Assembly (NCBI GenBank): GCA_964036665.1
Contig: OZ038526.1
Location: 19,344,001 to 19,408,000 of the forward strand
Origin: Gordius sp. MW1
Taxonomy: Eukaryota; Nematomorpha; Gordioida; Gordea; Gordiidae
DNA length: 64,000 nucleotides
Reading direction: 5' to 3'
Of the stretch, positions 21,090 to 31,939 are shown piece by piece. The position numbers were made by a program, and so were the translations under genes. Under the pieces are notes generated by a model. That model saw nothing but the letters and a program-made list of their open reading frames with translations. It was not told where the DNA came from and made no database searches. Position 1 is the first letter of the stretch; every line of letters starts with the position of its first letter.

Positions 21090-21730
21090 TCAGTATTTCG
21101 CTTTGATTTGTGAATGGAATTATTTTATTTCACTAGAATAAAAGTAATATTCAATAAAAACACTTTATTACAAAAATAAAAGCGACGCCACGTTTGATAG
21201 CGGACGTTAACTAAAAGCAAATTAAAAAATAAACATTTATTTTGACTGCGATGGCCGATTCATGGCAATCCTATACTCCACTACTATAATAAAATTGAAA
21301 TATATGTAAACCCATTCAACTGCAGCATTAATTCATTCAAAAACTGATATTATTTCCAAAGGATTTATTCAATTACCACCAGCAGCAACAATTATATATC
21401 ATGAGGATGCATTAACCAATGCTAGTTATTCCAGATATACCTCACATTTGCACAATATATTTATTATCAAATTCTACTTTGAAATATATTTTAATATCTC
21501 TTAACTACTATCAGATGATGTTTACAAACATTTTATAATGCTTTCCATAAAAGGTAAGCAATTTATACCCTACAAGTTTTAATATGACCTTTGGTGAATT
21601 CTTTGAGCCATTTTTTTTCAATATCACACAATTAATAATACATTTCCCAGATACTCTTTTGTATTATTAAACTTGCAAAATTCTTATAAATCATACAGCT
21701 TTAAAATTTAAAATGATCCCAACTTTAGTA
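21090..21730. other. Intergenic sequence before the LINE
   Basis: AT-rich, no recognised feature. The 5' end of the LINE may lie in here but cannot be fixed. Confidence 0.3.
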
Positions 21731-22503
21731 TCAATTGTTCAACTTATCCTCTTATAAATCAAGTTTTTTTATCCCACATATGTTAATCTCTAAACCCCTA
21801 TGCCCAACTTGTAAGCGACGAATATGCCTTGATAAACACAATTTTTTTTGGATACATGGCTCTGTGTCTTCAAGGTGCCCTTCTTCTGGCAAATTACCTC
21901 CAACCTGCTTACCAATTCCACCCCTGGCTTCTAACTTTGAAGAGGCTCCCCTATTCCTAGCCCTGTCATCCCCCCACCCTTACAATGCTCCCCACTAATT
22001 AATCAACCGCCTGACTTATCTTGGAGCAATTCTTTTTTAACAAATTCATTTCCTAATACTATCTCTAGAATCCCAAGAGAAGCCAGACCTTCCATTTAAC
22101 AATCTCTGCTAAATTTATTCACTTCTATTATCAAAAACCCTTATAACTTAACAAATTGGGACAAACTTATTAAATTTCCATATCATATCCTTTATGTTAG
22201 GGAACCTAATGAACATAATTTATCAAGTCTCATCAAGGAATCCCTTCTGTGTTTTAATAATGATGTTCCCATAACCCTAACATCCACAAGCAAAACAAAA
22301 CCCTTTCCACTGGAATTCTCAATTAACCAAACTGCCAGCACATCTCAAATAAAATCCATAATTTTAACCCAAAAAGTGCCCTTAGAGCTTTTTATGATAA
22401 CAACTCAATAGCCCCTTGTTGCCCTGACTCTTATAGGGAGCTTAATCAAAAACACCCACCAGCATCCTCAGCAAGTAAATACCCCACATCTCCATCATCA
22501 ATA

Positions 22504-23535
22504 GTGCTTGCGTCTTCAGACATCCGTGAAGCCCTTAACTCCTTTCCTTTGGACTCCGCAGCTGGACTTGACGGATGGCGCCCAGTATATCTACAAGATT
22601 TACTCAGTTTAAATAATTTAAATACTGAACCTCTTTTAAATTCTATTACTTCTTTTTGTAATATCATTGTTAATGGAAAATTTCCTCATGAAATCATCCC
22701 TATTTTATTCGGTGCAAAACTAATCGCCATCAAAAAACCGGATAACTCAGTTAGACCCATTGCTATTGGAAGCCTTTTTCGCCGTATTATATCTAAGATA
22801 CTCTGCAAACTCATAAAACCCTCCTTGTCCGCTAAGCTCTGCCCTCATCAACTCGGCTTCGGAATTAAAGGCGGCTGTGAGGCAGCCAGCCATGCTGGTC
22901 GGATCACACTTCAAAATATTTCTACCGAGTCCTGCTTTGTTAAATTAGATTTCGCCAATGCTTTAAACAGTATTCGAAGAGAAACCCTTATTAACACTTT
23001 TTTAGCTGAATTCCCTCAATTTTTAAATTACATTTTATTAAGCTATGGTTCTACAACCAAGCTTCGATTCGGCGAATACGTCATTGATTCGTCCGAAGGC
23101 ATCCAACAAGGAGATCCATTAGGCCCTCCCTTGTTTTGTTTGGCCATTCATAATTTAGTCGAGGCAATATCATCTCAGTGTACCCTCGATTTAAATGTTT
23201 GGTACCTCGACGCCCCCCTATGTGGCCGCCCGGAGGCTATTAGTAAAGCTATAGTAATTATCAACAATTTTGAACCCACTCTAAATCTTAAATTAAACAC
23301 GAAAAAATGTGAAATCTATCAGGCCCCTAACACTATTGACTTTCCCTTTTTTAAAACTTTTTTAGTTTTAGATAGAGAAAACATATCCCTTTTGGGATCA
23401 CCTATTGGCGGTGAAAAATCTCTTTTAAATTTTCTTCATAAAAACCTCGAAATTTTAAAATCTAAAACGGAACTTTTAAAATGCTTGCCTGCACATCATT
23501 CTTTTTACATAATCAAAAACTATTTCAAAGATTAA
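22504..23535 (+). pseudogene. LINE reverse transcriptase domain
   Basis: 343 codons open. Reverse-transcriptase landmarks in order: VRPIAIGSLFRRIISKIL, QLGFGIKGGCEAASHA, VKLDFANALNSIRRE (motif A, first catalytic Asp), EGIQQGDPLGPPLFCLAIH (motif B), VWYLDAPLCG (motif C), LKLNTKKCEIY (motif D) and LLGSPIGG (motif E). Motif C should read Y-x-D-D; here the second Asp is Ala, so the enzyme would be inactive even if expressed. The frame is cut upstream by stops (22390-22500) and downstream by a frameshift at about 23530. Nearest type is the reverse transcriptase of RLE-bearing LINEs; the QQGDPLGP signature separates it from LTR elements. Confidence 0.88.
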
Positions 23536-23639
23536 TCATTGTTTTCGCTCATCTGGTGCATTTTTACACCCAGAAGTTTTAAAGTCGTACGAAGGCTTTT
23601 TAAAAAAATTATTAGAAAAAATTTCAAATTTAAAATTTA

Positions 23640-24641
23640 ACACTAATAATTGGGTTCAGGCATCCCTTCCAACCAAATCTGGAGGATTGGGAATTCGTCC
23701 TCCCGGCAGCATATCGCTAGCTGCTTTTATTTCCTCTTTTAAGTCGGTCCAAAACTTAATTTATAATCTCACAACACATGATTCCGACCCTCTGCTAACT
23801 CAAGCCTTAGAGCTTTGGAATTTGAATGCCACACCCGAGACCGTTCAACCTCAAAGTACGAGACAAAAGGATTGGGATTCTGGACTCGTATCGCGCTCCG
23901 TTGATTACCTTTTATCGAGCAGCGACGATAGCCAGCATTACAACCTTAGGTCCCTCGCTTTTGATGGTTCCGGTCACGAGTGGCTTGAAGCCTATCCCAG
24001 CAAACTTTTGGGAATGCTGCTTGAAGAATTTGAGCTATCATATTACATAGCTTTGAGGTTGGGGATCAGCTACAGCAGAGAATTAATTGTCGAAACTGTC
24101 TTTCCACTGTAGACGAATATGCTAGGCACACTCTACACTGCCTAGCAAACAAATATAAATATGTTAGGCACACTAAAGCCAATTTATTAATTCAAGCTGC
24201 CCTCAAAAAGGCGAAAATCCCCTCAATTCTTGAGCCGTCAGATCCCTCTCTCGAGGGTAGGATACGCCCTGACGGCTCTTCTCTAGTCCCCTGGCAAAAT
24301 GGCCTATCCCTTAAATGGGATTTTACTGTATTGACCTATTTGCCCCTTCCCATTTTAATTACGACCCTATCGCTACAGTAGAAGGGCGTAAAACTACCAA
24401 GTACTCTGCCCTTTTGGCATCCAATATTTTTATCCCTGTCGTTGCCTCGTGCTCCGGTTCCTTCGGTAAACAGGCAATGGGGTTTTTTAAAGAAATCGGA
24501 AAACGCTCACCGAAATCTAAAATTTCTGCATCCTTTTTACTCAGGCAACAACTAGGAATTCTTGTTGTACGATACAAATTTAAATCCTTCGCCGACTCAT
24601 GGCCCGTTTTAGAAGATAATGATATAGATCTTTGTATTTAA
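23640..24641 (+). pseudogene. LINE C-terminal region: zinc knuckle and restriction-like endonuclease
   Basis: Continues the LINE protein in three successive frames. 23640-24085: NWVQASLPTKSGGLGIRPP and a helical region (SLAFDGSGHEWLEAYPSK). 24088-24310: CxxC...H...C knuckle then RPDGSSLVPWQNGLSLKWDF, the Asp and Lys/Asp spacing of a PD-(D/E)XK nuclease. 24315-24641: IDLFAPSHFNYD, then GRKTTKYSALLASNIFIPVV, FGKQAMGFFKEIGKRSP and a tail ending in TAA. The successive-frame layout shows at least two frameshifts. Confidence 0.75.
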
Positions 24642-24729
24642 CCAATATGTCTTTCTTTATTTATATACTTCGCTTATTGATGTAACCTTGTTTCGTGAAA
24701 ATAAACTTTTTGACCATTAAAAAAAAAAT

Positions 24730-26490
24730 TATTTGATTAAGTTGTTATCCACATTTATATACAAAATTGTAAAAATTTAGTTAAAGAGGTGGCAAAAAAT
24801 ACAACAATCATTCAAATGTTCACATATTTATCTCATTTAAGAATGTTTTAATCAATAGTTGTAATTCACCCAATTTTTTTTTGATTGATAGAAATTTATT
24901 TCCAAATAATTATGTATGTTATAGGCTAAAATATATTAAATTAATAAGCTGGCATCGAGCCATGGATTGAGATTGTATTAAATTTTACAATTTCCATGGT
25001 GATTTTTTGTTTGATGTAGAAAAATTTGGGATTGTGTGTGATGGAGGTTTTATCTTATTGTTTAAAAATAATAAAGTGCAGCTGACATTTGTTTATTGTG
25101 CCTCAGGATTTTCATTATTTTTCTTCCAAAGAAGTTGCTGAGACATAATTTAATTTTTTTATAGATTAAATAAATTTAACCGTTATTGTCAAAATTAAAT
25201 TTAACTGTAGAAATTGAGATATGAAAATAAAAAATCTTTACTTAGCAAATTAACATTTCAATTTGTTACACTAGATTATCACAAACTATTATAATTTCTA
25301 AGAACATGTATGTGAAAGAGTTAATAAATTATTTATGGTACCTAATGATTTCAAACATAAATTAACTTTTAGATTAAAAAAACAAAATATTTCCATATTG
25401 AAAGTTACAATAAAAATTTTATTTAGTAATTTAATTATTATTATACATATAACATAAATATAATTGTCATTTTATTAAAAATTAAGAACAGGTGGTAAAA
25501 TTTTCTTCACCATCTCCTTTTCGAGCAAATTTGTTTGTACATCTAATATAAAATAATTTAATCTTGATAAGTGATATACTTGTGCATAATTGAAAAGAAT
25601 TCCATGAGGAGGATTGCTTGATATTAGATATTGATGAGCTACCTAAATGGCAAAATAAAAATATTTTGTGATACTTTCTATTCTATTATTACCATAACCC
25701 CTTGAATTGTGGTGGCATCTATATATTTTGCAGTTTATTATTCATATCTAAATTATTTATTCATATACCTTTAGAAATGGGATTGGTTAAGATAACATCT
25801 TCTAAATTTTCATTAATGTTTTCAATACCTAAAATATTTATAAATTAATCAGGGTTTTTATCAAGTACATTTAAGAGGAGATTGCCTAAGAGAATCATTA
25901 CCTAAAATAATAATTATGTTCTCTACAAGGAAGCTTATAAGTAACTTGATACAAAATTTTCATAATTATCAGGGATGCTAGAATTCATGGCTTTTACTTT
26001 AAAGCATTTAGTCATAATAAAATAATTGGATTTGTTTTCTTCCATCTCTTATTACAAAGTTGGATATCAAATAATGGGATATTTGAGTATTCCCTCATCT
26101 TAATAATGTGACACGTTAATAAAATTGCTAGTAATCCACATGATGATGTAGTTGTTGTGATGTTAAAGAGCTGAACATCTATCAAAAAGTGATCTTCTGA
26201 AAAATTTGTTATAGAATTAATCTCATTTGATTTCCTCCAGCACAAGGTTGAAGGAATAATTAGTCAATAAATCACAAAAGAAAGATTCTGCGCTCTCAGG
26301 TAAAAACACTTAGGTGCCCTTAGAGTTTACTTCCATCACTATCTAGTGATCTCTCTAAATGTTTGATGAATTATACAAAGAATATAATTGAGAAAAAATT
26401 CATTCAATGATGAATACTTTTTGATTATAGTTTTGAGAATTCTATTGTGAAATTCGACTTGATTGTTGGTTAATTTTAAAAAGTTTAAGG
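24730..26490. other. AT-rich interval with a possible decayed element
   Basis: No confident gene. 24991-25055 (CCATGGTGATTTTTTGTTTG) is related to 10247-10310. A minus-strand frame at 26012-26245 (see own entry) is the only protein-like piece. Confidence 0.3.
26012..26245 (-). CDS. Open frame with faint Ulp1-protease-like signature
   Basis: 77 codons: HFLIDVQLFNITTTTSSCGL, LAILLTCHIIKMREYSNI. The Cys-Gly-Leu followed by Ala-Ile and a helix, preceded by a short polar run, recalls the catalytic-Cys segment of Ulp1-like proteases found in several DNA transposons. The supporting His and Asp motifs were not seen. Probably a decayed mobile-element piece; very uncertain. Confidence 0.18.
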   Translation of the reverse strand: MCWRKSNEINSITNFSEDHFLIDVQLFNITTTTSSCGLLAILLTCHIIKMREYSNIPLFDIQLCNKRWKKTNPIILL

Positions 26491-26501
26491 TTGACCTCCT
26501 C

Positions 26502-27198
26502 TAGAGGTGTGCACGGATCAATCCGATCCGACATCCGATCTAATCCGTCATAACTCGGATTAGATCGGATCAACATTTTGATTTTGAAAGTTGGATCGGA
26601 TCAACATTTTATTTTAGTCGGATTGGATCGGATTTTCAAATTTAAAATATACAATAATAAGTTCTAATTAATTAAATTAATAATTTTTAGTATACCTTTT
26701 CATAATTATCTTTGAAATGAAGATTGCAAATATAATTCAAAAAAAGATTTGCTGAAATGGTGGGTTTCATATCAAACAGTCCTGCCAAGGCTTTATAAGC
26801 TGGCAAATAAAGTTTTAGCTATACCTGCTACCTCTCTTCTACCACTTCGGAAAGAAATTTCTAGGTGGCTGGAAGAACATTAGAAGAAAGAAGAACGCAA
26901 ATTAAACCAGAAAATTTAGATTCTTTATTATTTTTATATGATAATATGGAATTAGTCAAATAAAATTTTATATTTATTTCGGTCTATTAAAATTGCTATA
27001 CCTTATTTTTATGTATTTCGAATTTAAGCATCAATAAAAAGTTCGGTTTGAATTTAAAAATTTAGGATCGGATCGGATTTAGATTTTAAAAAACTCGGAT
27101 CGGATCGGATTTTAGATTTTAAAAAACTCGGATCGAATCGGATGGATATAAAATTTTTCAGAAACCCCTCGGATCGGATCGGATCAAATTTATCTCTA
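26502..27198 (+). mobile_element. hAT element with TAGAGGTGTGCAC ends, transposase remnant
   Basis: 697 bp. Left end TAGAGGTGTGCACGGATC, right end GATCAAATTTATCTCTA. Subterminal zones are tandem GATCGGATCGGAT words. At about 26795-26945 the + strand carries a decayed hAT C-terminal dimerisation domain: LYKLANKVLAIPATS, a frame-shifted SERNF, then RTLEERRTQIKPENLDSLLF. A short internal TAG and frame changes show decay. No convincing 8-bp duplication (ACCTCCTC versus CTGAGAAC). Confidence 0.8.
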
Positions 27199-27264
27199 CT
27201 GAGAACTATTGTTTGATGTTATCCTAAAGAAAATCCCACATCCATTTCTTTGAGCTGAGCTTGC

Positions 27265-27775
27265 CTCAACCATGATTCAAAAATAATATTTGATATTATG
27301 CGGATTGTATAAATTCAAAATGGCAGATTTAAAAAATGAAGTGCAAGGGCTTGTCTTAATATCGGATTTTGCAGCGCAGCAAAAATCGTTGTACGGGTTA
27401 TAACATAGCCGTGTCTTAACTTCGAATTCACAGCAGATTTACATTTCAGACGGCTAACATAACAGCGATTAATCACAAGAGTAAAACTAAACAGAAAAAC
27501 GTTTTTAACTAACAAGAAACAAAATATTAACAATTACAACCGAGTTTGACACATGAAATTGAATCGGATATTTGATAAAGATAAATACGCGCCATTTGAA
27601 TCTGAATCCAATATTAAGACAAGCCCCAAGGCGTGTTATTATTTGTAAACAATAACATACAAATTAACGAACGCGATGATTGCGCTCGGGAATGGAACGT
27701 TTAAGAAATGCGTTTTTAAGATTTGTTATTTATCACTCTGAATCGAGAATACATAGCCTAGGCTTTGTTACGATG
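27265..27775 (-). repeat. Shared host repeat unit, copy 2 (split by a Harbinger-like MITE)
   Basis: The inverted partner of 19180-20720. It contains the uninterrupted version of the site that is filled at 19242 (around 27700-27715, AACGTTTAAGAAATGCGTTT). Conversely, copy 1 shows CCTTGCACTTC uninterrupted at about 20643-20653, the site filled here. Confidence 0.8.
27347..27626. mobile_element. Harbinger-like MITE related to the element at 19242
   Basis: 280 bp, ends GGGCTTGTCTTAATATCGGA and the near-complement CCAATATTAAGACAAGCCC, 3-bp duplication CAA at 27344-27346 and 27627-27629. About 150 bp of its left side (CAGCAAAAATCGT, ACATAGCCGTGTCTTAA, CAGCAGATTT) match the right end of the 1332-bp element in reverse, so this is an internally deleted relative of the same family. 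Confidence 0.88.
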
Positions 27776-28041
27776 TCTAGTGTAAATCGTAGGGTATTGC
27801 GAAACTCAAAAAATTTAAAAGTTATATAATGCTTAGAGGTGTTATAAACCTACTGGCTACAATTAACTGAGTATCGCTTATAATCTACAAGCTCTTGAGT
27901 TAATTATAACTTTGAGCATTTATATCAAAGTGTTTCACCTTCAGAGCTGATCTGCTAAAATGACAATGTAAGTCCGTTAACAGAGTTCAAATTTTTATAA
28001 AGGATACAACAAATAAAGAGGATCACTCACTTGTGCATATA
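27776..28041. other. AT-rich interval
   Basis: No gene or repeat recognised. Confidence 0.3.
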
Positions 28042-28049
28042 TGGTGAAT

Positions 28050-29123
28050 TAGAGACCTGCAACGGGCCTATTTTGCTTGGTCGGCCCGCTCGCTTAAAAA
28101 ATTTATAGGCCCGGGCCCGGCCCTGGCCCGCTGAAAAAAAAAAATTTGGCCCGGGCCCGGCCCTAAACATTTTTTGCAAAACCCAGGCCCGGCCCGGGCC
28201 CGTAGAAATTTTTTTTTTGCAAATTTTTAAACGATCGTTATTTTTTTATTAAAAAGTTAATTCAATATTCAGTAATATATGTTAAAAACATCAATAATAA
28301 TCATGTAAAAACAATAAATCGGTAATTATTTCCGGTCTTAATCGGGTTCTTCTCTCTTCTAATAAGCGACCAGCCGTTGAGAAATTTCGTTCACTAGTGG
28401 CACTTGTAGCCGGGATACTTAAAAGCATAAATGCCAAATGAGATAATTTTGGGTACCTAATTAAAGGTTATATTGATTTTACTTTATTTACTTAGCTTCT
28501 TTGCCTTTCCACTATTTTATAAGATCGAAGCCTTCAGGATTCACACATTCCCCAAGATATTGGTGGACATTGGTTGTTGAAGGCTGAATATCATGGTCTT
28601 CCCATTCCGAAAATACATATTTTGCCTGAGAAATCTTACCTTCAGATACACTACTGTCAGGTTGACAATCCCTGGTAGGATTAAATTGTATAAAATCTTC
28701 CCGTTCTATAAGATTTTTAAATTCTTCATAGGTTTCATTTCTCTTTTAAGGAGTAGCCATTACCATGTTTTTAAATTTAGGGTGAAGTGAAAAAGGAAAA
28801 GAGTGTGTTTGTGTTGCGTATTAGGACACAAAAAAAATAAATTTAAATTAATAAAAAAACAGTTTAAATATAAGACGTTTGTCTTTGATTAAGTTGTAAT
28901 TATTTTAAAGTATTTATTACTACACAAATAAAAAATTAACTATTTTGCAACGAGCTTTTAACGGGCCTAGCTAAATCTAGGCCCGGCCCGCTTGATTTGT
29001 CGGCCCGCCCAAGCCCGGCCCGTTGTTTTTTATAAAGTCCAAAGCCCGCCCATACCCGGCCCGCGGGCCGGACTTTTCGGGCCGCCCGCGGGCCGGGTTT
29101 TTTGGGCCGTGCAGGTCTCTACC
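28050..29123 (-). mobile_element. hAT element with TAGAGACCTGCA ends and GGCCCG tracts, transposase remnant
   Basis: 1074 bp. Left end TAGAGACCTGCAACGGGCC, right end GGGCCGTGCAGGTCTCTACC, flanked by exact TGGTGAAT at 28042-28049 and 29124-29131. The subterminal zones are CCCGGGCCCGGCCC-rich. On the minus strand at about 28290-28425 there is a clear hAT dimerisation segment: FMLLSIPATSATSERNFSTA and GRLLEERRTRLRPEIITDLL. The rest of the transposase is lost. Confidence 0.88.
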
Positions 29124-29378
29124 TGGTGAATATTCAAAAGATAATTTTATATAAATGAATCTATTTCTCAAGGTCTAACTAGCCACGCGATGTCTCTTGA
29201 GTCCAGTCTAGCTACACAATCATGGGTTAGTCAGACTGGTAGAAAATAGCTTGATTTAAAAAATTTAAGCCACGTGCACGTATCTTTATTTTTGAATTTT
29301 TTGACTCCAAACCTTATAGTTTTCACAACTACACCATGAATACTTGTCTTAAAAAGTTTCAGTGATTTTACCAATGAG

Positions 29379-29384
29379 TTTATT
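29379..29384 (-). promoter_or_regulatory. Poly(A) signal AATAAA of the GPCR gene
   Basis: AATAAA on the minus strand about 50 bases after the receptor stop codon; the first such hexamer downstream. Confidence 0.5.
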
Positions 29385-29431
29385 TAAATTTTACGCGATG
29401 CTATTATAAATAGGCGAACGAAGATTTAGTC

Positions 29432-31881
29432 TTAAATTTGACTTTCGGCTGATTGATCCAGAATGAGACTGCGTTTAACCCAGATACCGTTATGCAGCAA
29501 TCGGAATGCATCTTCATTTCTATTGTGATGACCACCCGTTTTATATGGACCAGCCTTGGTAGTGCTTGAGCCTCTCACAATTAATTCAGGTTTTGGGTTA
29601 AGGTCCAGCTCATCGCTGAGGTTCACTGGCCCATCGATTTTACTGATTTCCTCGGTCAAAATATTGCGTTTTAAAATACCCTTAACTGGTGTCCCCATCT
29701 CAGTAGAGTCTATGGGCTGCGATTTATTATGTGTCCTACTCCATGAATTGGAGCTATGAATGTCAGACTTATCAATGTGACACTCATGATGGTTCATTAT
29801 AGTTTCAGGCCTGGCATTGTTACTTATATGAGAATCCGACGCAAACTTATAAATGGTCGAGTATTTGATATTAGCAATTGATCTTTCGGGATTTAAGTAA
29901 CGGTTGCCTTGGGCTGAGGAGCGTCGCGCTTTACGCGTCGAAGGCCATAGCAATAATTTGCGGAATGCATGTCGAAATTTGACCGACATTAAGCTGTAAA
30001 GTAGAGGATTGGCTGCGCTGTTAATGAAAACCATAACCCTGCTAAACATTTTGTACCAAAGATTTGTTATGCGCTTTTCGGGACTCGCGTATGAATTATA
30101 AACCACTAAAAAGCGGTAGGGAACCCAAAGAATAGCGAACATCAAAACCACTATCACCAACATTTTGATCACCTGTCATCGTAAATGGAAATTAAGTATT
30201 TGTTATAATGTATATAACTTAAATATCATTAAGAGTTATATGAATATGAAATAATAACCGTGGCATGTATAAATAATATTAAAACTCGAATTTTGGTTCT
30301 GACGTTGGATTGGCGACTGGGATGAACCGAAGTATGGGTTCGTAGCCCGCATTCGTTTTCCTGTTTTTCACTGATTTGTGACAGGGCAGATGCTTTTCGA
30401 TGTTTTGTCGCGTGCGAACGTCCATTCAGGCTAACTATGCTAAGTTTGGCATGACGAGTTTTTAAAAGCTTACTCTTAAAGGAATCTTTGAGACGCGGTT
30501 GTATCGGGTTTGTTTTGAGGGGGGATATGTTAATTAAATTACCTTCCCTTGGTAGTACGGCAATTTGTTCCCCAACGTGATCAAGTCGACTTCTAATATG
30601 GGCGTCCGACGTGTAAAAATTGTTTTTAGACCTCGGTACCTTCCCACAAATAATTTTTTTGATCGTGCATTGTTCAGGTATTTTAGAATTGGTAAAATTG
30701 GAAGGCCTAGACTTACAAAAAGAATTGAGCATGGCTGTTTTTCTCTTAAACCGAAAGGTTGGGTTACCACGTGGAGTAAGTTGATCCGTCACATCTACCA
30801 GACTATCTTTGTAACGGATAGAAGGTGGTGCGGCTCCTTTGACTAATATTCTCACTATCATCCCGTAACACACAAAAGATATGGTGAGGGGCAGTAGGTA
30901 AAATAAGAATAGATCCGTCATGTAATAACCTAGATAGGCGTCCCTACTGATCCCGTAAGTGCATTGTTCCCATCGGAATACCGTTATCTCCCGCGTTACA
31001 ACGTGAGATCGGAAAGAAGATGAGATGTTATTGGTGCTTGTTTCCTCTTCACGAGAGGTTTGATTTAAGGCTTCGGTCTCGTCTTGATGAGCATCTTTAA
31101 TGTAAGCGTTGCGAGCGTACATGGGAACTGTTGTCGTGAGGAAGAGCCAGGGGCTAGAGTAAAGGAGTGAACATATCCAAACGCCTATGACTATTTTTTG
31201 GGCTCGATCAAAGGTACACATGATGTGTGCCTTCAGCGGATAGCATATGGCCAAGTAACGTTCCAGGGTAAAGGCCGTTATGGACAAAGCGGAGGCGTTT
31301 ATGCCTAAATATTGGGCAAATATAAGGATAGAACACATGGGTCGCCCGCCTAATACCCATTGATTGACTAGGAAAAACAGGCTAATTATTTGTTCTGGGA
31401 TGGCAGCTATCAGGGACATACAATCGGCCACAGCTAGACTGACGAGATAACAATTGGTCGGAGTTTTTAAAGCTCGGTTATTTAACACCACCACGACTAC
31501 CATAATGTTGCCCAGGAATCCCACCACAAAAATTATAGCCATGTATATCGTACCTACAACCTTATAGGGCCGCGAATAGTATATTTGGTTGTAGGCATAC
31601 GAAGCTATATAAAGGCCCGCGTTAGGGTCACCTTCGCTAGCTACTAACCGATATTGAGTGGAACTTACATTAAATTCTGACCGATTAGTTATAGCCAACA
31701 CGACTACTAGGTTTTTACGGGTCGCCATGATTCGCCCAGTCTTTTTTCCGGGAATGTTGGTCAGGGTATAATGGGGGCCAGCAGTCGTGTTATCGAAAAT
31801 AGAAGACTCCGCTATATTAAAAGTAGCAAGTGTGCTTATTACGATAAGATAAAATGGAACGAGGCTGGATAAATGGTTCAT
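29432..31881 (-). CDS. TRH-receptor-like G-protein-coupled receptor (two exons)
   Basis: Exons 31881-30304 and 30172-29432 give 772 residues. A hydrophobic start (LVPFYLIVISTLATF) may be a signal peptide; N-glycosylation sites lie at Asn31, 66 and 71. TM1 has GNIMVVVVV with Asn125; TM2 LAVAD (Asp153); Cys183 and Cys307 can form the TM3-ECL2 disulfide; TM3 ends ERY (207-209); TM4 has Trp235; TM6 LWVPY (541-545); TM7 NPLLY (581-585), then helix 8 KFRHAFRKL. YLGINASALSITAFTLERYL and LKAHIMCTFDRAQKI closely resemble TRH receptors, peptide-activated plasma-membrane receptors that usually couple to Gq. ECL2 (about 60 residues) and ICL3 (about 180) are longer than in vertebrate TRHR, and the tail is about 180. 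The invertebrate ligand may be an EFLGamide-like peptide (inferred). ATG 31881 is the first in frame, just after the TATA box. Confidence 0.9.
30173..30303 (-). other. Intron of the TRH-receptor-like gene
   Basis: 131 bp, phase 0, between the ICL3 region and TM6. Donor AAC|GTCAGA is non-consensus at +3; acceptor GATGACAG|GTG is good. Joining here puts RQSN directly before VIKMLVIVV and keeps the frame. Unspliced, the frame reads on 24 codons to a stop. Confidence 0.7.
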
Positions 31882-31924
31882 GCCTTGGCAATCATAAGTC
31901 GGCTAGAATATGGTGCACTCCCGT

Positions 31925-31934
31925 CTATATATAC
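31925..31934 (-). promoter_or_regulatory. TATA box of the TRH-receptor-like gene
   Basis: GGTATATATAGAC on the minus strand, about 45 bases before the ATG. A start site 25-30 bases downstream would give a 5' leader of only about 15-20 bases. Inferred from position and sequence only. Confidence 0.45.
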
Positions 31935-31939
31935 CACCT

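Larger units (their letters stand above)
21735..24728 (+). mobile_element. LINE (non-LTR retrotransposon) with restriction-like endonuclease, decayed
   Basis: Order: N-terminal zinc-finger-like region (CPTCKRRICLDKHN...RCPSSGK), a linker (NSFPNTISRIPREARPSI), reverse transcriptase (22504-23535), a C-terminal region, a CCHC knuckle (CRNC...HTLHC, 24088-24141), a PD-(D/E)XK-like endonuclease (RPDGSSLVPW...WDFTV, 24259-24332) and a tail to 24641. AATAAA at 24700-24705 and a poly(A) run at 24719-24728 mark the 3' end. This order fits early-branching LINEs that cut with a restriction-like endonuclease (the R2/CRE/NeSL grade); I cannot fix the clade. Several frameshifts and stops show it is dead. 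A fragment of another copy lies at 53620-53900. Confidence 0.82.

Noticed and set aside
29556-29759. 67-codon + strand frame
   Set aside because: Antisense shadow of the receptor C-terminal tail.
30534-30846. Two open frames overlapping the receptor gene
   Set aside because: They lie in other frames of the long ICL3-coding exon and have no family likeness.
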